DNA of 64,000 bases from an uncultured bacterium (GTDB lineage Bacteria; Cyanobacteriota; Vampirovibrionia; Gastranaerophilales; Gastranaerophilaceae): contig CASDRS010000006.1 in assembly GCA_949283255.1 (NCBI GenBank), positions 1 through 64,000 on the forward strand, given 5' to 3'. The notes under the pieces were generated by a model. The model made no database searches. It was not told where the DNA came from and worked only from the letters and a program-made list of their open reading frames with translations. The translations under genes were made by a program, and so were the position numbers. Of this stretch, positions 26,301 through 33,203 are shown in pieces. The number at the start of each line of letters is the position of its first letter. Within the stretch, counting starts at the first letter, position 1.

Positions 26301-26703
26301 GAGAAATCAACGCCAAACCGGCAGCAACATAACCTACAGTCTCTGCTTTAGATGGTTTATTATTCATAGCCGCTACAGGATATGTCTGATATACCGGAGC
26401 CGGCATTGGCTGTTGCATCCCGTTATTCATCGGAGCAACCACTGTAGGCACAACTTGTTGAGGAGTCTGCGCCTGAACCGGTTGAGGCATTACCTGCGGA
26501 ATCGGGGCCTGAGCTACGGGCTGAGATTGAACCGGCTCTGCCATAGGTGCAACACCATTCTGAGATTGTACATTATTATTTTGACTCTGATCTACCGTTG
26601 GTAGAGAAAAACCTTTAGCATTTAATGCAGGCAAACTAAAATTTCGTTGGATAATTGATTGTCCGTTATTTCCAAACGACACCTTCTTAATTGTAAGACT
26701 CAT
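23329..26703 (-). CDS. Giant membrane-anchored glycogen/starch-synthase-like (GT5) protein
   Basis: 1124 residues, over twice the usual GT5 length. Residues 1-115 are Gln/Pro/Val-rich. A membrane segment follows (ETVGYVAAGLALISLGVNAV, 121-140), then a coiled coil (150-225). The GT5 catalytic half starts near 240. KTGGMADV (304-311) equals the ADP-glucose motif KTGGLADV. GNDWHTGG (613-620), VGITNGCD, STAGRIVDQKG (905-915), FEPCGL (1004-1009) and TGGL follow, so the core is intact. A coiled coil is inserted at about 445-515, and the N- and C-terminal halves are both enlarged. AAGGAG precedes the ATG. A glucan polymerase tethered at a membrane is the simplest reading; the substrate is not provable. 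No other glycogen gene is nearby. Confidence 0.8.
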   Translation of the reverse strand: MSLTIKKVSFGNNGQSIIQRNFSLPALNAKGFSLPTVDQSQNNNVQSQNGVAPMAEPVQSQPVAQAPIPQVMPQPVQAQTPQQVVPTVVAPMNNGMQQPMPAPVYQTYPVAAMNNKPSKAETVGYVAAGLALISLGVNAVSGLKNHKTKNMSQALDKLEQQIASKVEEKLNIYGQKVETSINGLSNRIDTEVADRKGLGKYFDGIIDDIHKSIKDVEGKVSEKSTPVILAKGANFLSKEVTINGNKMRLANTLNGYGRYTGELEHALRTESSRRMLGLIDRSNMLPSDNITIRVPTAEFNGFAKTGGMADVPREVIANLGAFINNKQNVRLVLDMPMYLGEILYKSDKNGVSTTNYALNALGNGKYNWVSKFAGPNGSDKVIVGNLEKIASAKIPVYDDMMRTVQDVDVYMAKGIKQDVDYNLLRSYLDANTLAAYNKSIQNYEEAYRKFYADTAPLRDKINADIAPLEAQITEKEKRLTENISAEERTNIASEINSIKEQVKSIRKPLEDKKAEFKTQNGNLWKQGLIDLVGDGDGHIKARVSFDGIFYKNEKFEMQGPRFDGEAKTIYDNKTINSGESERFAYFDKFFYEFLSKSHEYTNERLGADLIIGNDWHTGGISAMMRLLTKAKDVTGELSKKEADKLYNTPVVTILHNARLSGQTAHSNSKLLNILFGEHAAEIVENAYMPDVYKCALESYVSKNVKENPDVFCKLLMEKKNANKPLTEAEKAADEFAMKAANEAGLPAKCWNGLMHGECVNPQTMATAYSDTIIPVSDKYMEEIATQGVYGRENFELFRLRKWASDHSEMLNGQKTIVGITNGCDRVNNELTAEVARTLEKQLALPDNSLRVYKEGDDVLEWHNHNKKVILDRVIADVKDPKNPMKLSMQEMTDLTGVNENTMIVSTAGRIVDQKGLDIFAESIEEMLRSRKFPDGNYPVFYAQGDGVKAYIDKLLEIKRKVASSPELGGEAAAKRIVFANLFSEPGRYDACKLMSDYSIMSSWFEPCGLVHKQFVVRSGAIPIVNMTGGLTSGLTDGVDAIFSKFKPDTPSKEAVIGENKKYFAEAMGRALDVFNNKEQFRQMMTKSFKNDFSWLVQDGPMAQYAKVFADLKVLKPQVLQSQAA

Positions 26704-26872
26704 ATTAAATAGACTCCTTTATGGGCTCAAAACTGATATTAAAACTCCCGTAAAAATTTTTTTTTGCTAAGTTGCAGAAATTAAAACAACAATATTTACA
26801 ATTTGTAATATTATGATAACACAAAAAATAAAATCGCAAGTTTATTAAGAATGTAAAATTTAAACAAATGTG

Positions 26873-26901
26873 TTGACATTAAATTTTGTTCTTGTTAAAT
26901 T
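26873..26901 (+). promoter_or_regulatory. Promoter of tRNA-Lys
   Basis: A perfect TTGACA, a 17-bp spacer and TAAATT, 60 bp before the tRNA. The other DNA between the GT5 gene and the tRNA is AT-rich and shows nothing else. Confidence 0.7.
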
Positions 26902-26961
26902 ATTTCTTGCGGGCTAACCGTTAAGGTAGTACGAAATCATAAATAGCGTGGAACATATCAT

Positions 26962-27034
26962 GCGCTTGTAGCTCAGCAGGTAGAGCACTCCCCTTTTAAG
27001 GGATAGGTCGCGCGTTCGAATCGCGCCAAGCGCA
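26962..27034 (+). tRNA. tRNA-Lys (anticodon TTT)
   Basis: The acceptor stem GCGCTTG/CAAGCGC, a D arm with GCTCAGCAGGTAGAGC, the anticodon loop CTTTTAA and a T arm with GCGCGTTCGAATCGCGC. The 3' CCA is not encoded, unlike tRNA-Pro here. Confidence 0.97.
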
Positions 27035-27072
27035 AAATAAAGGATAAGTAAATACTTGTCCTTTATTTTTTT
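27035..27072. terminator. Terminator of tRNA-Lys
   Basis: AATAAAGGATAAGTA pairs with TACTTGTCCTTTATT (one wobble) and is followed by a T-run. It could also serve the converging HTH gene that ends at 27096. Confidence 0.85.
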
Positions 27073-27095
27073 GCTTACTTTTACTAATCTAATAT

Positions 27096-27371
27096 TTATT
27101 CCAACCTACTAACAGACAGCTTATCTAAGCTTGCAATAAACTGTTCTACATATTTTTTATGTTTGACATCCTTAAGAGCCAAATACGGAATAAATTCCTT
27201 ACAAAACTTTTTGTTTAAAACAATATTCAACTTTTTTTTGTTTCCTAAAAAATTATCATAATACACATATTGTGAAAACTTATAAGAACTTATCCACGTT
27301 CTTAATGTATAAGAAGACACTCCAACCATCTGCGCCAACTCATCAATAGTAACCCTGCGTTCGACCTCCAT
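27096..27371 (-). CDS. Small helix-turn-helix DNA-binding protein
   Basis: 91 residues. VTIDELAQMVGVSSYTLRTW is a MerR/AlpA-style helix-turn-helix at residues 7-26. The rest is basic and helical. I start at the ATG at 27371 because GGGG lies 6 bases before it; a GTG at 27383 would add four residues. With the 66-residue gene upstream it forms a small minus-strand pair. It is probably a local transcription regulator. Excisionase-like proteins look similar, but no integrase is nearby. Confidence 0.65.
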   Translation of the reverse strand: MEVERRVTIDELAQMVGVSSYTLRTWISSYKFSQYVYYDNFLGNKKKLNIVLNKKFCKEFIPYLALKDVKHKKYVEQFIASLDKLSVSRLE

Positions 27372-27423
27372 AGTTATCCCCACTAATTAACTAAATTCTC
27401 TAATTATCACTAACAAAAATAAC

Positions 27424-27624
27424 CTATCCTACGAGTTTTTCGTACAGTTCATTTATTCTAAAAAAAGCTCCTGTTCTTAAGATGGCTAAATCAGCCAAAA
27501 CACAAGAAGGTAGAGCTAAACGTCCCTGATTTACTGTATTATAATATCTTATCATTGCTCGCCTTATCGCTCTCATTTTTAATTTTGCATCTTTTTGTTT
27601 ACTTAACTTTAATAAGTTTTTCAT
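27424..27624 (-). CDS. Unknown 66-residue basic protein
   Basis: Lys/Arg-rich N-terminal half (KNLLKLSKQKDAKLKMRAIR), then a more hydrophobic half. I do not recognise it. GGAG lies about 9 bases before the ATG. It is followed 52 bp later by the HTH gene on the same strand and is divergent from the XRE regulator, so the three may form one regulatory unit. Confidence 0.5.
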   Translation of the reverse strand: MKNLLKLSKQKDAKLKMRAIRRAMIRYYNTVNQGRLALPSCVLADLAILRTGAFFRINELYEKLVG

Positions 27625-27988
27625 ATTTTATACTCCTTCCAAAATCCAGTTATCCCAGCATATACTGCAACTTTTAAAATATTAAAAATTTTGCAACAAA
27701 AAATTATTTAACAATTATTGCTATAGTTGTTAAGTTTCTATTAAACTTGTGTTATGCTTTATTTAACACTTATTAGAGAACAAAAGTAATTACATTTTAT
27801 TCAATAATAAGTAATAAAACAGTATAGACAACGTTTACAGTATATTAAACAATTAACTCTTCCTTCATAATACTTTTAAATAATTTGCTGTATACTTGCT
27901 ACTACTATTTTAATAATAAAAAAGGATATTTGTCAATAAATTATTGACAAAATGTTAGTAAGTAATTAACATCAAAGGGTGTAAGAAC
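27625..27988. promoter_or_regulatory. Divergent regulatory region with several dyads
   Basis: No gene seen in 364 bp. AAGTTT-5-AAACTT (27732-27748) and GTGTTA-9-TAACAC (27749-27769) are adjacent inverted repeats. They overlap a possible plus-strand promoter (TTGTTA, 17 bp, TGTTAT, 27727-27755). The strongest site is the palindrome at 27929-27951, listed on its own. Confidence 0.4.
27929..27951. promoter_or_regulatory. Perfect 23-bp palindrome, likely XRE operator
   Basis: TTTGTCAATAA-A-TTATTGACAAA, 11-bp arms without mismatch. It contains a perfect -35 box TTGACA (27944-27949), spaced 17 bp from TAACAT (27967-27972), just before the XRE gene at 27989. Bound repressor would cover the -35. Autorepression by the gene product is the natural reading. 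Confidence 0.55.
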
Positions 27989-28450
27989 ATGATTTTCAGA
28001 GAGTTACAAGCTCGTTTACAAAACTTAATACCGGACAAAAAAATATCTCAAACAGATATTGCGAATGTATTAAACATGACACGAGCAAACATAAGCTTAA
28101 GGGTTAAAAATAATAGCGAAGTTACAGTTTCAGAATTGCAAAAACTTGAACAACATTTTGGCGTATCTTTATACAAAAGTTCATTAAATGTTGTACTAAC
28201 TCCAAAATACAAGCTAAGCGTACAATATGAACTCGACAACTGGGGCAAAAGATTATTAAAATTACAAGTTGCAGCAAACATTCTGGATGACAAAGTTTTT
28301 GCCAAAATGCTTGGTATCAGCGTAAAGAGACTTGATGCCCTTGTTAGAAAAAATAAATATCCTACAGGTGAAGAAATTTTGGCAATCAAGACACATTTTG
28401 CAGATACTAATATTGATTGGCTGCTTTTTGGAGATCCTGAAGAAGCTTAA
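27989..28450 (+). CDS. XRE-family helix-turn-helix regulator
   Basis: 153 residues. An N-terminal XRE helix-turn-helix (KISQTDIANVLNMTRANISL, residues 18-37) is followed by VTVSELQKLEQHFGV. A second, similar unit lies at the C-terminus: DDKVFAKMLGISVKRLDALV, then IDWLLFGDPEEA. INWLL-type endings are typical of CI-like repressors. So there are two DNA-binding-like domains, without a peptidase domain. AAGGG precedes the ATG. The perfect palindrome upstream is the likely operator. The last four bases overlap the end of gshA. Confidence 0.85.
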   Translation: MIFRELQARLQNLIPDKKISQTDIANVLNMTRANISLRVKNNSEVTVSELQKLEQHFGVSLYKSSLNVVLTPKYKLSVQYELDNWGKRLLKLQVAANILDDKVFAKMLGISVKRLDALVRKNKYPTGEEILAIKTHFADTNIDWLLFGDPEEA

Positions 28451-29769
28451 GATACAAAATCTATTAATTTATTGATATTTTTACGCCAAAGCCCATGCCA
28501 GTTTTTAATAATAATATCTGCAGGAGTAAGCCCGTTAAGAGTATATTCTTTGATAAAATCTAAATACTTTTCGTCACCGCAGTTTAGCTCAATTAAGGAT
28601 TTTTCTGCAATATATAAAATCTCTTTTGCGTAATCCTTCACAAAATGCTTACAAAATTTTGCATTAAGTGCAGATTTCGGAACATTATAACGAAGTTCGT
28701 TAAAATCAGAATATTTTGCACTGCTAAATAACTCTTCAAGATCATTCATGGCACTAGGGTTATGCAAAATTCCTTTATATATTGCCAATACGGCATACGG
28801 TGTCTGACCTTTACCACAGTCATGATTTCTTATCTCGACAAAATTTCTAAGTCTTACATCAGGGAAACAAAGATTTGCCTGCAACAAATAATCATCAAGA
28901 GTTGCATCATACCCTTCAAACCCACTTAACATAAACTCTTTAAAATTGATTTTACCATTGACTCTAATAGGGCCACATTCTCTATTTATAAAAATTACAG
29001 GAGTTTCCAAAACATAATTTATATATTCATCAAACGAAAAATCATCCTGAAGCTTGTTACAAAAACCGCATCTGTCGTTGTCTGTATTTAACCAGCTCAA
29101 AGCTCTGAACGACTTATATCCGGTCTCAACTCCGCCTCTTATCGGTGAATTGGCAAACATCGCCGTTACAAATGGAGACAACATATTTGCAATTTTTAAT
29201 TTTCTAACAGCATCTTCTTCACTTGAAAAATCAAATGCACCCTGAACCCCTGCAGTTTCTCTCATCATAACATCCGACAGAATTCCCCAAAGATACTTTG
29301 CCATAATTTCATATCTTTTTTTAGGTATAAGTTTTATATTTTTATGAGTTGAAAGCGGAGAAACCCCATAATTTAAAAGTTTTATACCCATTTTTGACAG
29401 TACTGGCTGCATCAACTTATTTAAATTAGCAACTTTTTTTTCGAGCTCTTGAATTGTTTTTTGAGGTTCAATACTCAATTCAACCTGACAACCTGGCTCT
29501 AAAGTAATAGTATCATGCCCCTGCTTAAGCCCGATAATATTATAATCATCAGTTATGTAATCCCAATTTTCATATTTTGCAAATGTACGCAAAAAATTAC
29601 AAATACCTAATTCGGAAAAATAATCAACAGCTAAACCTGTCTCTGATGATATAGGCAACCGTTCATACTCTAAACCTATTTTGAAATCAGATTTTTCTTT
29701 ACATCCGCTACTATATAACTCACGAATATCTTGATACTCAAGGCGATGCTCTGTCTGTATGCTATTCAA
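28447..29769 (-). CDS. gshA: Glutamate-cysteine ligase, plant/proteobacterial GCS2 type
   Basis: ATP-dependent joining of glutamate and cysteine, the first step of glutathione or a related thiol. 440 residues. FKIGLEYERLP, TITLEPGCQVELSIEP and ETAGVQGAFDFSSEEDA are the conserved motifs of the plant/alphaproteobacterial group. VRLRNFVEIRNHDCG is the C-terminal active-site strand. The start is a TTG, supported by GGAGG 7 bases before it and by lack of an in-frame ATG. gshB is not in the window. Divergent from rsmA. Confidence 0.85.
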   Translation of the reverse strand: MNSIQTEHRLEYQDIRELYSSGCKEKSDFKIGLEYERLPISSETGLAVDYFSELGICNFLRTFAKYENWDYITDDYNIIGLKQGHDTITLEPGCQVELSIEPQKTIQELEKKVANLNKLMQPVLSKMGIKLLNYGVSPLSTHKNIKLIPKKRYEIMAKYLWGILSDVMMRETAGVQGAFDFSSEEDAVRKLKIANMLSPFVTAMFANSPIRGGVETGYKSFRALSWLNTDNDRCGFCNKLQDDFSFDEYINYVLETPVIFINRECGPIRVNGKINFKEFMLSGFEGYDATLDDYLLQANLCFPDVRLRNFVEIRNHDCGKGQTPYAVLAIYKGILHNPSAMNDLEELFSSAKYSDFNELRYNVPKSALNAKFCKHFVKDYAKEILYIAEKSLIELNCGDEKYLDFIKEYTLNGLTPADIIIKNWHGLWRKNINKLIDFVS

Positions 29770-29849
29770 GGTAAAACCTCCATATAATAATTATAACATC
29801 AATAAAATAGCAAAAAATTTTAATTTAAACATTAGCCTGCTTGTGATAA

Positions 29850-29855
29850 TATAAT
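29850..29855 (+). promoter_or_regulatory. -10 box of rsmA, predicted leaderless
   Basis: A perfect TATAAT, 7 bases before the rsmA ATG and with no Shine-Dalgarno between them. The -35 is unclear. Confidence 0.5.
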
Positions 29856-29862
29856 AGTTAAG

Positions 29863-30702
29863 ATGAACTACTTCGAACGAGCAAAATATTTTAAGACGAA
29901 GAAAAGACTTGGCCAGAACTTTTTGATAAACGGCGAAGTCATTAGAAATATTATTGAATACGCAAATATACAACCTGACGATACAATCATTGAAATCGGC
30001 CCAGGGGTAGGATTTGTAACAGAACAGCTTGTAAAATATGCAAAAAAAGTTATTGCAATAGAGTTGGATGAAGAGGCTATCAAAGAATTAGAAAAAATAA
30101 ACGCCGACAATTTAGAAATCATCCACAAAGATATCCTCAAAACGGATTTATCAACTTTAACCGAAGGTAAAGTAAAAGTTGTCGCAAATATACCATACTA
30201 TATTACAAGTCCTATTATTGCTCATTTGCTTGGTGAAATTGATGACTTAAATAATAAAAACAGAAATAAAATCACCGATATATTATTAATGGTACAAGAA
30301 GAAGTAGCCAGAAGAATGTGTGCAAATGAGAATTCTCCGGCAAAACAATATGGGTTATTGACTATTCTTTCTCAATTCTGGGCTAAGGTCGAAATTAAGG
30401 AACTTGTAGGAAGAAAATCTTTCTATCCCGCCCCTAAGGTTAATTCTGCACTTGTCTATCTTAAAGTAAGAGAGAAGCCACTCTTAGAACTTAGCGACTA
30501 CGGACATTTTAGAAAAACAGTAAAAGCTGCATTTGCACAGAGAAGAAAAACTTTAAAAAACTGTTTGCTAAGCGGAGGTTTTTCTAAAGAAAACATCCAA
30601 AAGGCTCTTACTAAATTAAATCTAGACGAAAACATTCGAGGCGAAAAATTATCAATTGAAATGCTTGGCAAATTATCTGAGGAATTACTATGCGAGAAAT
30701 AA
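29863..30702 (+). CDS. rsmA: 16S rRNA dimethyladenosine transferase
   Basis: Dimethylates two adjacent adenosines near the 3' end of 16S rRNA with SAM. 279 residues. RLGQNFLINGEVIRNI is the start motif, EIGPGVGFVTEQL the SAM site, IELDEEAI motif II, and VANIPYYITSPI the catalytic N-I-P-Y. RRKTLKNCL lies in the C-terminal domain. It overlaps ispE by 13 bp, so the two are one unit. Confidence 0.95.
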   Translation: MNYFERAKYFKTKKRLGQNFLINGEVIRNIIEYANIQPDDTIIEIGPGVGFVTEQLVKYAKKVIAIELDEEAIKELEKINADNLEIIHKDILKTDLSTLTEGKVKVVANIPYYITSPIIAHLLGEIDDLNNKNRNKITDILLMVQEEVARRMCANENSPAKQYGLLTILSQFWAKVEIKELVGRKSFYPAPKVNSALVYLKVREKPLLELSDYGHFRKTVKAAFAQRRKTLKNCLLSGGFSKENIQKALTKLNLDENIRGEKLSIEMLGKLSEELLCEK

Positions 30703-31487
30703 AAATTCAGTGCCCTGCTAAAATAAATTTAACTCTTAAAGTTACCGGGAAAAGGCCTGATGGGTTTCACAGTATAGAGAGTGTAATGCAGACCATTAGC
30801 CTTTATGATTATCTGACAATCAAAATTGAAAATGCAACTGATTTGAAGATTAGTCTTGACGGCAATAGCAAAGATATTCCTTACGATAATAAAAATTTGG
30901 TTTACAAAGCGACAGAATTGTTCTTTGAAAAATTACAGAAAAAATATTCCATAAATATTTATATAGAAAAAAACATTCCAATAGCCGCAGGACTTGCCGG
31001 AGGAAGCACGGATGCTGCCGGAACTTTATTCGGGCTCAATGAGCTTCTTGATAAGCCATTTTCTCGAGAAGAATTGCATAGGCTCTGCACAAAATTAGGT
31101 TCAGACTTGAATTTCTGTCTTGAAGGCGGTCGACAAATGACAAGTGGTAGGGGAGAAATTTTAACACCGCTTGATTTTGAAGAATTTACAGTTTCGCTTA
31201 TCAAGCCACTAGATCTTGGTATCAGTGCAAAAGAGGCTTATACAAAATTTTCAAATAAAATGTCTTCTACAACGAAAGACCGCGATAAATTTGTAAACGA
31301 TTTGGAATGGGGACTTATAGACGACTACGAAGAATTGCAATACATTAAAAATAAATATCCAAAATCAATTATGTCAGGGTCAGGCTCAACATATTATATA
31401 ATAAATAACCAATTTAACACTCCAGATAATGGCTATTGGATAAAAAACAATTTAAAAGCCATTCCAAACGGAATTAAAGTTGTATAA
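30690..31487 (+). CDS. ispE: 4-diphosphocytidyl-2-C-methyl-D-erythritol kinase
   Basis: GHMP kinase of the MEP isoprenoid path. 265 residues. CPAKINLTLKVTGKRPDGFH at the start, the GHMP ATP loop PIAAGLAGGSTDAAGTL, and MSGSGSTYY near the end are all present. The start overlaps the rsmA end. The rsmA-ispE pairing is common in bacteria. A terminator follows directly. Confidence 0.94.
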   Translation: MREIKIQCPAKINLTLKVTGKRPDGFHSIESVMQTISLYDYLTIKIENATDLKISLDGNSKDIPYDNKNLVYKATELFFEKLQKKYSINIYIEKNIPIAAGLAGGSTDAAGTLFGLNELLDKPFSREELHRLCTKLGSDLNFCLEGGRQMTSGRGEILTPLDFEEFTVSLIKPLDLGISAKEAYTKFSNKMSSTTKDRDKFVNDLEWGLIDDYEELQYIKNKYPKSIMSGSGSTYYIINNQFNTPDNGYWIKNNLKAIPNGIKVV

Positions 31488-31521
31488 AAAAAGATCCCCG
31501 ATAAATTCGGAGATCTTTTTG
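31486..31521. terminator. Bidirectional terminator between ispE and the 31540 gene
   Basis: AAAAAGATC..CCGA and TTCGG.GATCTTTTT form a stem with T-runs on both strands. Confidence 0.8.
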
Positions 31522-31539
31522 ATTAAGCCTTACTGATTT

Positions 31540-33099
31540 TTATTTTGCTTGGGTAGTAATCAAATCTATAGTACTTTGAGCTTTTTCTCTAGTATTATAC
31601 TGTCCAGTACCAGGAACTTGTTTACCATCCTCACAGAATACGATAATCCATTTACCGTTTCTTTGAACTTTTGCATATTTTCTGTCTCCAGAACCTCTAA
31701 CGACTACGGCATCTCTAAAGCCTCGTTTTGCCTTTGCATCAGCATCATCCGCAAGTTTTGCAACACCGTTTTCAAGAGGGATTTCTGTCAACAATTCTCT
31801 ATGTCTTCTATCAACAGTTTGTATAGCATACTTACCTGATGATAATTTTTTCTGCAATTCTTTGAATGTTTTAGAGTTAATTATAAACGGCTTACCATTT
31901 TCATCGACATACAACTGAGCATAATGATAAGGACCACCACCAACAATTGTTGAGATTTTAGCAGTTTGAGCAGGAAGCTCTTCCGGTCTCATACATGGCG
32001 GTTCTGGACATTCCTCCTCAGGTTTAACAACCGGTTCTTCCTTCTTAGGTTCAGGTTTAGGTTCTTCTTTTACCTCTACTTTTGGAGCCTCAGGTTGAGG
32101 ACGATTTTCGAATACTTCTTGAGCCTGACCACGAACATTCTTTCCGTCCTTATCTGACACGAATGCTGCTGCAAGTATAGGAGCGACACCGCCAATAATC
32201 TGTCCAACTCTATTTGTTGCTGTAGCTTTTGCATACGCACCGGCATCTGCTCCTGCTGATGCGCTACCTGCAGCAGCTCCGGCACTAGAAGCAGCTCCGG
32301 CGATTGCCGTTGATACTGCACCTCCGAATACAAAAGAACTTACACCGGCACCGATTAGTAAACTACGATATAACCAAGTTCTATCTTTACGATAACCAAG
32401 ACCAGCAGCTTTAACAGCATCCTTTTCTGCATTCTTACTTAAACCACGCTTTTCTGCATGTTCGGCTCTGCCTGCCAATGTCAAACGATAACCGCTTGTA
32501 TCTTTTACCATCTCAGCTTTATACTTTTCAGGATCGAAGATATATTGACCGTTGGCACCTTTTATTAATTCACCTTTTTCATCTGTCATAAAATATGTTT
32601 TTGCATTTTTTGGATCATTTATCATTGCAAGAACTTTTTTATTCTTTATTAATTTTGGAGTGTATAAATCTTCTTTGCCTTCAGCTTTTAACTGATCTTT
32701 AAATTTTTCATAAGCTTCTTTGTCTATAAATGGTATAGTAACTTTTGATTTAGCCTGATCTTTTTCATTTTTTACTTGAGCTTTTGCTAGTTTCTTGGCT
32801 TGATCATAAGTATAAACTCTTTGACCATCTTCATTAGTTTGTTGCAATAAATAGCTTGTCAGCTCTGTACGTCTCGCTTTTTGAGCATCTTTACTGTTTA
32901 AAAACTGATGAATTCTTGTCGCACCTGATTCATCTACAGTAGAAACGTCTCCGGCCTTCATAAAAATTGGCTCTTTAATTCTTGTTTCAGATGGATTTGA
33001 AACCTGAGTAGAGTCATGTTCAGGTTTTACATTTTGAACTTTGACCTGTTGTGAATCTTGCTGTTCTACAGGTTTGTATAAAGTAACCTTAATCCCCAT
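31540..33099 (-). CDS. Unknown 519-residue protein with glycine-zipper segment and Pro/Glu/Lys linker
   Basis: I do not recognise the family. Residues 1-60 are Gln/Val-rich and disordered, 60-235 charged and helical. A hydrophobic Ala/Gly segment lies at about 242-315 (LLIGAGVSSFVFGGAVSTAI, then an Ala/Ser/Gly run), so membrane insertion is likely. An E/P/K-rich linker (335-370) has CPEPPC at its end, and a folded C-terminal domain follows (380-519, beta-rich, WIIVFCEDGKQVPGTGQYNT). There is no cleavable signal. The disordered-N-terminus plus membrane layout resembles that of the GT5 protein. AAAGGAA precedes the ATG. Confidence 0.65.
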   Translation of the reverse strand: MGIKVTLYKPVEQQDSQQVKVQNVKPEHDSTQVSNPSETRIKEPIFMKAGDVSTVDESGATRIHQFLNSKDAQKARRTELTSYLLQQTNEDGQRVYTYDQAKKLAKAQVKNEKDQAKSKVTIPFIDKEAYEKFKDQLKAEGKEDLYTPKLIKNKKVLAMINDPKNAKTYFMTDEKGELIKGANGQYIFDPEKYKAEMVKDTSGYRLTLAGRAEHAEKRGLSKNAEKDAVKAAGLGYRKDRTWLYRSLLIGAGVSSFVFGGAVSTAIAGAASSAGAAAGSASAGADAGAYAKATATNRVGQIIGGVAPILAAAFVSDKDGKNVRGQAQEVFENRPQPEAPKVEVKEEPKPEPKKEEPVVKPEEECPEPPCMRPEELPAQTAKISTIVGGGPYHYAQLYVDENGKPFIINSKTFKELQKKLSSGKYAIQTVDRRHRELLTEIPLENGVAKLADDADAKAKRGFRDAVVVRGSGDRKYAKVQRNGKWIIVFCEDGKQVPGTGQYNTREKAQSTIDLITTQAK

Positions 33100-33203
33100 A
33101 ATTCCTTTCCTTTCCCCGTGAAATTATTAATTTACCCCGTACATTTATAAACGAATATTATTCTTAAAAATTGCTTTTACGGAGGAAGAAAATTTAACAA
33201 ATC

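Noticed and set aside
26245-26604. 119-codon plus-strand frame
   Set aside because: Antisense shadow of the Gln/Pro-rich region of the GT5 gene; Arg/His/Leu-rich translation typical of such shadows.
26962-28450. Integrative element using tRNA-Lys as attachment site
   Set aside because: No integrase gene and no second copy of the tRNA 3' end was seen nearby; the HTH genes alone do not support it.
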